NCBI GenBank assembly: GCA_964247055.1
Contig: OZ176052.1
Span: forward strand, 2,046,001-2,110,000
Length of the DNA: 64,000 bases
Direction of reading: 5' to 3'
From: Paragordius varius
Lineage: Eukaryota > Nematomorpha
Part shown: piece by piece, positions 13,001-23,800 of the stretch
How the letters are laid out: the number at the start of each line of letters is the position of its first letter
Position numbering within the stretch: position 1 is the first letter of the stretch
Made by a program: the position numbers and the translations under genes
The notes under the pieces: model-generated
Told to the model about the DNA's origin: nothing
Databases searched by the model: none
What the model saw: only the letters and a program-made list of their open reading frames with translations

Positions 13001-16000
13001 AGCCCGAAAACCCATAATTTATTATTAAATGTGAATTTCAATTGTTCGAGGGTCAATTCGAATTGTTTAAGGGTGAATATTTGAGGTGTAAATGGTATAT
13101 TAAGCTTTTTATTTTTTTTTAATATATATTTAGCCCGTGTATGGTGATAAACCTCCATTAATAGTAAATTCTCATGGTGGACCTACAGCCAAAAAGTATG
13201 ATTCACTTGATTTAAAAGTAAATTTATTTAATTTTTTTTGATAAATTAATTACTAAATTTAATCCTTAAAATCAATATGTTTTTTTTGTTAGTCTACGCA
13301 ATATTTTACATCGCTGGGATTTGCTGTTTGCCATGTTAATTATCGAGGAAGCTTTGGATATGGCAAAACTTATCGTGATGCCCTATACGGAAAGTTGGTA
13401 TTTATCGTTTTTGTTTTATATATACATATTATCAGTGGACGTCCCTATTTAATGGGCTTTTAGAAATAACTTGAATCTATATATTTATGATCTTATGGTG
13501 ATTATCAAGAACCTTTTTGATTTCTAAATAAGATTGTACATTTTGAGTTTAATTGTCTAAATGTTAATGTTGGTATTTATCTTTTTTGTTTTTACTTATT
13601 ATCAGTGGACGTCCCTATTTAATTAGCTTTTTAAAATAACTTGATTCTATATATATTTATGATCTTATGGGGATTATCAAGAACCTTTTTGATTTCTAAA
13701 TAAGATTGTACTTTTTGAGTTTTAATTGTCTAAATGTTAATATTCCTGGGGTCCTGATAATTAGCCAAAAAATAAAAATTTATACTTTTTTACATATATT
13801 TATAAATTATCAATTGAAAAGAATATTAATTATCATATAATTTGTACATTTTTTCACCAAAACGATCAATCATTATAGAGAAGTCCACTATTTATGGTCT
13901 TTTCTTATATATATACCTAATTTATAAATATAGTATTTATTTGATACTTTATTAACATACATAGATGGGGTATCCTTGATGTACATGATTGTTGTGATGC
14001 CGCCCTTTATATCGCTAACAATTTAGAGTTGGTTAGCCCTAAAAATTTGTTTGTAACTGGTTCGTCTTCAGGGGGTTATACGACCCTCGCATGTCTAACT
14101 TTTAGACCAGAGGTCTTTAGTGCAGGTAGGTTTCTTTTTTTTAAATTTTAAATAAATTTTTTGGTAAAAATAAAGATATACATTTTTTTGGAATATACCA
14201 TTTTACTGTCTATTTGTCGTAATTAAATATCCTAGAAAATTATATGCTTAAAAATATATTTAATACATTAAATTTATTACCTTATAGGTGTTTGTAAATA
14301 TGGTATATGCGATTTGAAGGCATTAGACCTAGAAACGCACAAATTTGAACAATTTTATACGCAAAATTTAGTGATGGGAAAAAGAAAACTTGTGTCTATT
14401 TCTAATTCAACTCAAAGTAAATATAATTATGAAACATTTATGTTAAGCGTTTGTGCATAAAACATCTTTTTTCTTTTCTTAACGTTTTTATTTTATTACT
14501 TAAACTTGATCGATTTTTTTATTGCCATTACTCACTTTTTAATATAGATTTGATTTTTTCTGCAACTTTTATAAGAAAATTACAATTTATGCTTTATGTG
14601 TTTTAATTAATTTATATATACATATATAAAATTTATTTCAATTATAATAGTCAAGGATGATAGTATGAATTCGTTTGGTGATATGGATTTAGAAAAGGAA
14701 TATTATAAAAGATCACCAATACATCATGTCAAAAATATTAGAGCTCCAATCGCATTCCTGCATGGAAAAGAGGACAAGGTAAAAAAATTAAATAACAAAT
14801 CTTATAATTGATGAATGTAAGTTAAGAAAATTATATTTTTTGTGAAAATCCAAAATTAATCGTTTACCAATAAAAAACCTAGTTTTAAAATGTTGCCCTA
14901 GTTTAATTTATAATTATCCAATTTCATTTATTATATTAATAGATGGTGTATAATATACCATTTACAATTCAAATTTACCCTTGAACAATTCAAATTCATC
15001 CTCCTCAAAAATAAAATTTTAAATTAAAATAATACTGAAAAAATAATAAACTATGCTATAAACATATATTTTATATTAATAATCAGTCGTAATAGTTCGT
15101 AAAAACATAATTTTTTTAGGGTGAATTTGAATTGTAAACGGTATATATCGGTACAATCTTTATATTGGAAAAACTATTTTATAGTATAAGTAAACATTGC
15201 TAGTTTTTTTATCAAATATTGTCACATGGCTCTCGTTATAGCTAAGATCGGTGTCGATTTATTGCTATTTCAAAAGTGTAGTTAGGCCAGATTGTACGGT
15301 TAGGAGTGTGATGGATATCAACTGTTGCATTGATACTTTGGTTTCTTTAGTTAAATTACTATCGATCCAAGGCATTTTACATCTGTCTCGTGTTCTTGAG
15401 TCTTCAACTTTACCTGACATAAGCAGCTGATACCCCAAATTTTTGGCTCTAGTAATGTGGCCAAAGTAAGATAGTTTCATTTTAAGGCATAAGCCGTGTA
15501 TAAGGATATTTCAGGTTGGATTTTATCAGGGATGTCAGTGTTTTTAATTTTTTTCTTATTTATCTGTAGCAATTTTCTTCAGCACCACATTTTGAAGGCA
15601 TTGATATATCTTACGTCACCTTTTCTTTATTGTCCAACTCTCTGCGGCTTACAGCGTGCTTTGGAAAAATCAGAGATTTGACTAGTCTGATCTTGGTTTT
15701 AAGTTTGATATCGTGAGATGACCATAGTTTATTGTAATTTATCATATTTGCTTTGCCGATGCTATTCTTCTTTTAATGTATGGGGTGATATTGTTAGACT
15801 CGTTGATTAGACTGCCAAGATAAATGAATTGTGGTACTACAGTGATTTGAGTGCCCATAAATGTTAAGTTATTGTATTGTATTTGTGCATTTATATGCAT
15901 GATTTTTGTTTTATTATAATTCATGTTTAGACCGAATTTTCGACATTTGGTGGTAAATTGTGCTGGGAATAAAATGAGGTTGTCTAGTAAGAGTGGATAG

Positions 16001-17009
16001 TAAAATCGTGTCGTCAGCGTAATGAAGCGAGGATATCGTGTTGCCTACAATTTTTATTCCAAAAAACGAAACTCTCTTATGAATCATCGCTTTGCAAAAG
16101 TCTTTGATAGCATAAGGCACACGACATACTCTAGAGCGCGCTATCTCAAATCATATCTGAGGATCTAATTAAATAATATATAAAAATCTTTATACGCAAA
16201 TTCAACTTTGAGTATATCAACTCAGTATAAGCAACTGGGTATACCTATGAACAATGTATTCTCTTTAACACCTGCATCGAATACATGACACGCAACGTAG
16301 ACAAATCGTTTGGAAAGATTTCCGGTAACATAATATCATCGCTTCATTACGCATACGATAAACACTATTCTTCTGTCCAACTCCCTAGAAAACCACATAG
16401 CATTTATATATAAAGAACAATATTATTTATTGAAATCAAAAAAAAGCGAAAAAAACTAGTTGTTTCTGGGAACATCTCTGTACAGTAAATGTGAATAACA
16501 TGCAATATATTTTTACACATGATGTACTGTTATATTAAAGTGATTAATAATTTGTTAGGTAGTACCACCCGAACAAGCCATAACAATGTACAATTCATTG
16601 ATTGAAAGAGGAATACCATCAAAACTTGTATTGTTTGAAGGTTTGGCTGCTTTTAACATTATTTTCCTTATTTTATTACAATACAGTATGCATTTTGATG
16701 ATTGCTTATTTTACACTATAGTAGGGTAATTCACAACACAATAGTGTATCAAAAGAAGAAAGGAAAAATTGTTTATTCAATATTTTGCGTTTTTTTCATA
16801 CATTACTGTGTTGAAAATTGTCCAACTATAGTGTGAAATAAGCAACCATTAAAATGCATATTGTAATATTTTTGAGAAGAAATTTAATCATTTTTTGCTC
16901 TAAATTATGTAATTTTATAGGCGAAGGTCATGGATTCAGGGATCCGAAAAACGTTAAAGCAGCGTTAGAGGCCGAAGTGGAATTTTATCGCTCATGCATT
17001 ACCAATTAA
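7009..17009 (+). CDS. S9-family serine peptidase (prolyl-oligopeptidase-like)
   Basis: Probable cytosolic dipeptidyl/acylaminoacyl-type peptidase of the S9C kind. Exons: 7009-7083, 7145-7206, 7254-7683, 7965-8277, 11468-11643, 11837-12079, 12340-12477, 13134-13217, 13293-13393, 13965-14125, 14288-14416, 14651-14778, 16559-16640, 16921-17009; they sum to 2211 nt (736 aa) with all phases closing. N-terminal propeller part: [41 protein letters not shown]-terminal alpha/beta-hydrolase: [19 protein letters not shown], nucleophile motif TGSSSGGY (Ser about 575), [14 protein letters not shown] (Asp about 679), EGEGHGF (His about 711), so the triad looks intact. No signal peptide. The first two exons are the least certain: the second donor used is a weak GTCAGG, and the usual DDVYWLE segment of the family was not found. 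An AATAAA signal lies at 17066. Confidence 0.9.
8278..9531. other. intron sequence without recognised genes
   Basis: First part of the 3.2-kb peptidase intron. AT-rich; no supported coding region. On the minus strand an AATAAA-type signal (complement of TTTATT at 9404-9409) serves as a likely polyadenylation site for the nested gene to its right. Confidence 0.6.
9532..10821 (-). CDS. nested intronless gene, lysine-rich low-complexity protein
   Basis: A single uninterrupted 429-codon frame, antisense inside the fourth intron of the S9 peptidase. Two stops precede the ATG in frame, and an AATAAA lies about 120 nt past the stop. The N-terminal third is Asn-rich with two Cys pairs (C42-x2-C45 and C102-x2-C105) that could bind one zinc ion. 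A helical segment follows ([31 protein letters not shown]). The rest is Ser/Thr/Asp-rich, and the last 55 or so residues are mostly lysine runs split by a DDDD patch, suggesting nucleolar or nucleic-acid binding. I do not recognise the family. The lack of introns among intron-dense neighbours suggests a retrocopy. The base composition of the K-rich tail makes the opposite strand look open, but that frame is a shadow. Confidence 0.75.
   Translation of the reverse strand: MFQVFPGSYPPVATPNLITFQTRLPQQCNVGANNTNFNSHQCSTCGINPGEQYFYHTTNNVFNKSPFLNASNNPFLVNTNNNTETTEILQYIDSNGAVKTCCEPCSNKIWGGVERRRLHDRLSQQMQQMEGWEFEQQRLSNPFMNKASSILSAGYNHINNSSNMFGNTTTSAMVNNPFNQAMYSNCNNIGVIDSSETRNSTLNTNLRRSLFSLALTVDDLKNATESFSISNARKFQEIYDEFDRIIQESLNTTTVGGGVENAVDKTTLLAESDKKSKDAKSTAEKKDKTQVKKTPVESDDVSSVTSVTDVTTTEESASETSLETVADKDKTVKVNTDDSTATEASSVTDASDVDKGATLPEKKGAEAKDTESSSSKKKKKKKKHKKKKADDDDGGAKSDGESGGSSKKKGKKKKKKKGKKKKKHKKKKD
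10822..11467. other. remainder of peptidase intron
   Basis: Holds the presumed promoter of the nested antisense gene (just right of 10821). No other feature is recognised. Confidence 0.5.
12785..13100. mobile_element. MITE family A, copy 2
   Basis: Left end TATCCCATTTCATATTCACC with several TTCACCC units; right end has the inverse units and closes GGTGTAAATGGTATAT. It lies in the S9 peptidase intron before the exon at 13134. Confidence 0.75.
13394..13745 (+). repeat. tandem duplication including a splice donor
   Basis: Two adjacent copies of about 175 bp (about 13394-13568 and 13569-13743) share TCAGTGGACGTCCCTATTTA, ATCTTATGG.GATTATCAAG, AACCTTTTTGATTTCTAAAT and TTGTCTAAATGTTAAT. The first copy starts at the donor of the exon 13293-13393 (GTTGGTATTTATC); the second carries the same GTTGGTATTTATC. 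Confidence 0.85.
14955..15145. mobile_element. MITE family A, copy 3
   Basis: Short copy: TATACCATTTACAATTCAAA at the left, GAATTTGAATTGTAAACGGT at the right, flanked by TA-rich bases. In a peptidase intron. Confidence 0.8.
15255..16150 (-). mobile_element. LINE reverse-transcriptase fragment (C-terminal half)
   Basis: Degraded non-LTR retrotransposon piece inside a peptidase intron. Reading leftwards on the minus strand: [14 protein letters not shown] (RT catalytic YADD box), [47 protein letters not shown] and [20 protein letters not shown] with [10 protein letters not shown]. This order is typical of the endonuclease-reverse transcriptases of arthropod and other invertebrate LINEs. The segments lie in different frames, so the copy is dead. 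I cannot assign the clade precisely. Confidence 0.85.
16225..16400 (+). mobile_element. second LINE RT fragment, opposite orientation
   Basis: Plus-strand reading gives [19 protein letters not shown] and [12 protein letters not shown], the same RT region as the minus-strand fragment at its left. The two form an inverted pair. The YADD box is altered to YAYD. Confidence 0.75.
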
Positions 17010-17065
17010 AGGAGTCATCTTATTAATTTAATACTCTTTACCACCAGTGATGTCATGTGTGATTT

Positions 17066-17118
17066 AATAAATTTCTAATAAGCAAATTTATATGTTTTTG
17101 TAAAGAATGTATTTTATT
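17066..17118. terminator. back-to-back polyadenylation signals
   Basis: AATAAA at 17066-17071 on the plus strand for the S9 peptidase, and AATAAA on the minus strand (TTTATT at 17113-17118) for the thioester protein. Each is 55-75 nt past its stop codon, so the two 3' ends probably meet or overlap. Confidence 0.65.
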
Positions 17119-17187
17119 ATTATTTGTTTCTTAAAAGTGATTTAAAGATAAAAAAATTGTTAAACATATCAGGATCATAAAAATGTG

Positions 17188-20100
17188 TTATGTAGATTGG
17201 TTTGTTATACAGGATTCCACAACACATCCTTCGGTGCAAATATCGCATACATTTCTTAACCTTTCAGTCACCGTATCTAAAAATTTGGTAACAGCCATTT
17301 CTAAAAGAAAAAAAGTTATATAAATGAGTTTGGTTTTAGATATATTAAAGATCTGCTTATATATTTTTAATATACCATTTACAATTCAAATTCTCCCTCG
17401 AACAATTCAAATTTTCCTTCAAATATATCAAATTCATCCTAAAAATAAATTATTAATTTTCGGGCTAATTTAACTTATCATTAATATGAAATATATATAT
17501 ATGGGGCATAGTTTATTATTTTTTCAGTAGTATTTTAAATTTTAACATAACTATATTTTTTAAAAAAATAAAAATATATAGTCTATTTTTACTCTTAAAA
17601 ACGCATAATTAATTTTAGGGTGATTCGAATTGTTCGAGGGTGATTTGAATTGTTCAACGAAGAATTTGAATTGTTTAAGGGTGATTTGAATTGTTTAAGG
17701 GTGAATTTGAATTATAAATGGTATATATAATCATTTCGGGTCAATTCATTTTTGAGATCTATTTTTGAATAAAGTAAATAATATGAAAAATCGATGGTCA
17801 AAAGCCATATAATAGAAAAAATAATTGAAAGGAAATAAACCAGGGGAATGATACTAGAAAGTTCTATTATTAAAACGTTCAAATACCATTCTACATGCGA
17901 GAAGGGTAATTATATAAAAAAAAGTATACCCGGATTATAATATTGATAAACTTTGCAAGGAACGGGTTGTTGTTTGATGACTAAATCGATGCGTTTCAAT
18001 TTATAATCCAAACATTTCTGTTCATGGCCAATCTAATGTTGTAAAATGTTAAAATTTATATATATATACATCTACATGTAAATTACAAATTAAACAAAAA
18101 TAAAAAGTATCATACGTTTAAAGCCGTATAAATATAATTCATTAGATATCAATGTTATATTTATTTTTAATAGGGCTTAATATAATGGACACCACTGTAT
18201 TTATTTACGGGAATGTTAATCTTTTTTTTCCTAAATAAAAAAAACTCAACATTAAAACGTGATGAATTTAATTATAATCATACATCATTGAGGTAAAAAA
18301 CCAATTTTCCTCCCTCCTCTTTAACTGAGGCCAACACATCGATCAAACTGACCGAATTAATGTCAGGTTTAAAACCGGATGGAATTCCCATTTCCAACAT
18401 AATGAATCCACTTTCTGAGGGGTCCTGTAAGTTCCATTTTGTACATGCCTTAATGCCCAACGTTTCGTTCGAAAGTATGGAAACAATGAGTAATGTGAAT
18501 GGTTTGACTGTTTCAACATTTTTGCTTTCTTTTTTTACTCCAGTCGTCTTTAATTCTACAATGATAGTATAACATATTTATAAATTTGGAAATTATAATG
18601 TTTTACAGTAAAAATTGCAATTATACAGGCAAATTTCATAACATGTTAATAGATGTATTTTTTTTCAAAAAATAACCATACTTTTTTCGACCTTATAATT
18701 GATTGTGTCACCATTTTACATCTCTACTTCATACTTTAAAAATTAAAACAATGAGTTTTAAAAAATTAAGTACAGCGGTCTTTTAAATTGTCTTTATGTG
18801 TTTACAATTTGTCTGTAAAATATTATATTTTACTGTAATTTAAATGTTTTCGGTCTAACTATGAATTTTACCCGTAACAATAGTTGTGGACATAACATCA
18901 GTCGTTATGAATGGGGGTGTACTAAATTTCTCAAACACAGTTAAATTATTTAACGACGCTTTAGTCGTATTATTCTTTATTTTTGTCAATGGTAGTGTTT
19001 TGTTTTTAGAACCGGTTTTATTTTGGACCTTTTTTATGACAGGCTTAATTGTGATATCGTTAGAGTTTATGTCGACTGCCTTTAAAATAGAGGATAACTT
19101 TTTCACTTCCCTTGTTCCTTTGGTTGCTACACTTTCTGGTACATGATATTTTGTGGTGATCTAGAATATACAGTAAAAACTGAATATATACAAACAAAAT
19201 GTAAAAATATAAAGACTTTTTCAAACTACATTTTTTTAAACCTTAATTGTTCATATATAAATTATTAAATAATTATTGTAAAATACATAATAATTGATTA
19301 TGTTAACAATTTATACATCTATTTCATACTTTGCGGGTTATATCAATAACATAATTATATTAAAAAATTAATTTTGAAAAATTACACAGGTCTTTTGGTA
19401 AAAATATTTATCTTTTATTTTTACGTTTGTCTGTATAATTTTTACTGTATTCATTTATTGTAATTATTGGTTATGTTACCAATTTATATCTCTATTTCAT
19501 ACTTTGCAGTGTGAAACAATGAGGGAGTTATATTTTAAAAAAATCAAGTGTTTGAAAAAGTTCAATGTTCTTTTGTGAAAAAATATTTGACTTTTTATTT
19601 TAACGTTTTGTCTGTATTTTATTTACTCTAAATGCATTTATTTAAACCTGTAAAAGTCCCACCCCCTGACCAGCAGCTTTGATTAACAATGTAGAAGGTA
19701 GTGGCGATTTAGTTGTTGGGAGATGGATTGATTGATACAATAACACATTGGAAGAATCAACTTTGAATTCATTTTCGGTGTCTTTATGGCCGCCATACCT
19801 GACACGAACTTTAAAAGAGGGATTTGGACAAAACGTAACCTCAGAAAATGTGGATAATGCTTGCAAAGCGATAATTGTGTCCTGTAGCATAAAATATTAA
19901 TGTTTATAATTAAAAAAATATTTACGGTATTATATTATAGGTAATCATTTTCAGCTTAACTGCAAAAAAATTCGCATTCAAATTCGACTTTTATACATAA
20001 TCCTTGGATATTGCGGTCGAAATTTGTTCGAATAATTGAACTTTCGTTAAGATTCGAATTTACTCCAGGCCTTCATTTCATATACTATATGCAACTCAAA

Positions 20101-20765
20101 TTCACCCTTGAACAATTCTTCGAGATATGAAGTATATTTTATGTCTTAGTTTGTTTATTATACAGTATAATTATAATTAAAAAAATTTCATATCATAAAA
20201 ATGTATAATACAGGTAATATTTAATCTTAAAAAAAACATAAATTATTTATGATTATTTTAAATTAGGGCATTGAATTGTTCAAGGGTGAATTTGAAGTAT
20301 AAATGGTATAATAAAAATGGACCGAAGCAACAAATATTAACTAACATAACAATGAAATACGTAAAAAAAAAAGATTTATTTATAAATCACCTTATATTAT
20401 AGTATGGTTTTATCTAAAAAAAAGTTATCTCTAAATGGGTAATAAGTATAAAAAAACATTGTTTTTTTTATATTAGAAGTGTGCGGCCAAATAGTTTGAT
20501 ATGGGTTTTTTTTAAATTGAATCTCAGCTATTGATGCATAAATTAGAGTATTATTAAAGCTGATACCATATAAAAGCATAGGCTGACATATTTAACAGTT
20601 TTAATATAAGGTTGATTTTAGGTCATTAATTACCCCAATTCCTAAGAAGGTTATAATTAATTTAACAATTTTTATAACCTATTTAGGCAACTTTTCATAA
20701 TAATAAAATATATTTAGCTGAAATCGTATATTTTAAAACATGCACAGAATAATTTAAAGAAAAAG

Positions 20766-20802
<37 letters not shown>

Positions 20803-23800
20803 CAATTATTTTTCGGCTAATAAGCGAGTCTCACTTTATTATTAAGTACCTTTTGATCAAAAAACCAACATGAATTTTTTTCAACTAACATATATTTTAT
20901 TGAATTTAAGTAGTACCCATTTTAATAATTTATAATTTGGTTAAATTGGATTAAATAGTTTTACTTGTGTGGAATGATATTCCCCAAACTGAGATTGTTT
21001 AGTTACCAACCAATGTGCAACTTTTGCAGCCACATCCATCCTTTTAATTTTCATTAGAGTAAGTAAATTATATCCAGTCATTTCTATGCTCTCCCTCTCA
21101 TTATTACCAATCTGTGCCTTCCAATACAATTGATCTAATAAAAGGAAGCAGCAAATAGCTAAAAAAGTATTTATTTATTTTTAATTTAAATTTGGAAAAA
21201 TTTCACATCGCTTTCCAAAGATTTATGAAGACGATTATTTAATATAGCAGTTTTTCTACGAATAGGTGTTGAAGTTTAAAATCGTAGAAATGTGGGTAAT
21301 GTTAGATAAAAAAGTATATATTTATATGAAGCTCTTTTTATAAAATTGTAAATCTACGTATTAACAATTGCAATTTGAGATGTTAAACCAGTAAAATATA
21401 TTTTTTTTTAATTACATTATTATTAAGAAAAAATATATTAAATCCGGAAAAAATTAATTATAATTATACTTTGATAGACTGTTCCTATGCTAATTATATA
21501 ATTTATGCATTCATTAGCAATTGGTTTTTCGGCCAATGCCAAGCAGTAACAAACGATAGCCAATTTGTAGGAATGTACTTCCGAACCCTGTAAGTCTGGA
21601 AGAGATTTCTCCAAATATCTCAAACTTTTTTCGATAACAGATGTTAGGTTGTTATTGATTTCCTATTTTAGATTTATTATAAGATATGACTTAAAATATA
21701 AAAAAGTGTATTTTGTTTGTAAATTAAATAATAATAAATATAGGTTTTTAGAAAATATATAATAAATACCTTAATGCGATGGATATTTTCCAACAATGAT
21801 ATAACCACAAACGCGGTTAAAGAAATGGGGGTTTTTGCATCGAATCCCTTAAAAGATAAATTTGAAACAAGCAATAATTATGTCAAATATATCAAAGTAC
21901 AAAGTATATATTTGTTAATTTAAATATTTTAGATTTAATAATTTTTTATGACGCAAAAATGACTTGTATAGATTGCAACAAAAGCGTTCCATCTTCTGCA
22001 AAAGATCCATCCTCCTTTTGTCTGGATATTAACCATTCTATACCGCGTTCAATTATTTTGCTATCGATATATATGTAGGGTGTGGCTTGATTAAACAATT
22101 TACAGACAAATGCTGTTAACCTATAGTGTATAAGATAAATATTATGTAAATGAATATTGTCTTATCAATATAATTGATCAAGTATCCAATTTTTCGATTT
22201 TTAAAATTACAAAAACTTAATAATATCTTTAAGTGTGAATCAAAAAAATTACGGATCTGAATTTAAAACATTTAAATTACTCAAACATAGCATTTAAAAA
22301 AGTTTAAAAAAGATGCTGACTAGTGTTTTTTCAAATAAAGTTACCATGTGCTAGGAATATTATGAGCACTTGTTGGTAAAATTAAAGTCGAATTATCATC
22401 ACTTTTTAGAAGGGCGGGGTCTTGACCTATGGGTGGAAATGTAGCGAAAGATCCATCGGTCCGTTGAAATCCTAATTCTATGGCATAACCTAGAACGAAA
22501 TAAAATATATTAATTTTCAAATGTCGGTTTTTGTATTAAATATTTGGAACCATAACAATATATTTAATTCAAGTCTTTGATTCTAAATACAGTGAAATTC
22601 TTGTTTAAACTAAATAAAAATTATGATCATAGATTATAGTAAGTTATAGGAAATTGGTATTTTCCAAATAAAAGCAATATCAACCAAAACACTTTTTAAA
22701 AAAAACGGTAAAAATGCACAAATCTTAACACTAATTAAGCGATATCGATATTCATTATATATATATATATTATAATTTAGTTTTTTTATATAAATATTAC
22801 CCTTTTGTAAAAACATTTGTGCTTTTTGTCGAAAACTATCTTCAGCTTGATGTGTTGCGGTAAGATACCGAACAACATATACCAATGGTCCAAAATAAAC
22901 CAAGTTTTGTTCCGCACATCCGGTGGGCATAAAATCAAGAAATTTTTCTTGTGTAAATCCATTTATGACTGGGCCTAATACATCCCCTAAACAATATTTG
23001 CATAAAAAATATAGATTATAGTAATAAACACCAGTGGATTTCTTTAGTTATATATTACATTAAGTTTAATAGTTTTGCTCTAAAATATAAAGCTAGTTCT
23101 CATATGAAAAACGATCAACCCAATCGATTTTGAAAAGCAAAAAAACTCTTATAATTTTGAATACCATGTTTTTAAAACACCATTAAATACTTCTGGCTTA
23201 TGATTAAACACCTATAAATGTATGCTAATTGGAATATGGATCTCATCGGCGATAAATATAATTATATTAAGCATTTTTAGTTTAACAGCAAGATTAAACA
23301 TAAATAGATATATATAAGATAGGAACCGGTCATACCCGTAATGGCTACACCAATTTCCAAAGACCCTTCCATAATATTGGGTGGATAAATTAAGGTAAAT
23401 GCCTTTTCATAATACATTGTTTCTTGAGCCAAACTGCATTTTGAACCTTGTTTTAGGTCTAAAAACAAGCTATCTGTGATAATGTGTGCCAGTCCTCCTA
23501 ACTATTAAAAAGTTAAAATAAAAGATTTTACCATTCAATAAATATAAAAAAAAGAGTTGAACCCTATTCTAATTTTATGTAAAAATTATTAATTGATAAT
23601 ATAGTGTGGTTATCAGCATCTTGATTATATATGATTCTATATTTTAAAAAATCTAATTTTGATAACATTAGTGCCTATTTTATATATACCATTTCCCAGT
23701 CTAAATAAACGTTTTCCCAGTCAATCGAAACATTTTCCCAATCAATCGAAACGTTTTCCCAGTCAATCGAAACGTTTTCCCAATCAATCGAAACGTTTTC

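Noticed and set aside
18886-19146. 86-codon plus-strand frame
   Set aside because: Exact antisense shadow of thioester-protein exon 18872-19160, which fits in phase with its neighbours.
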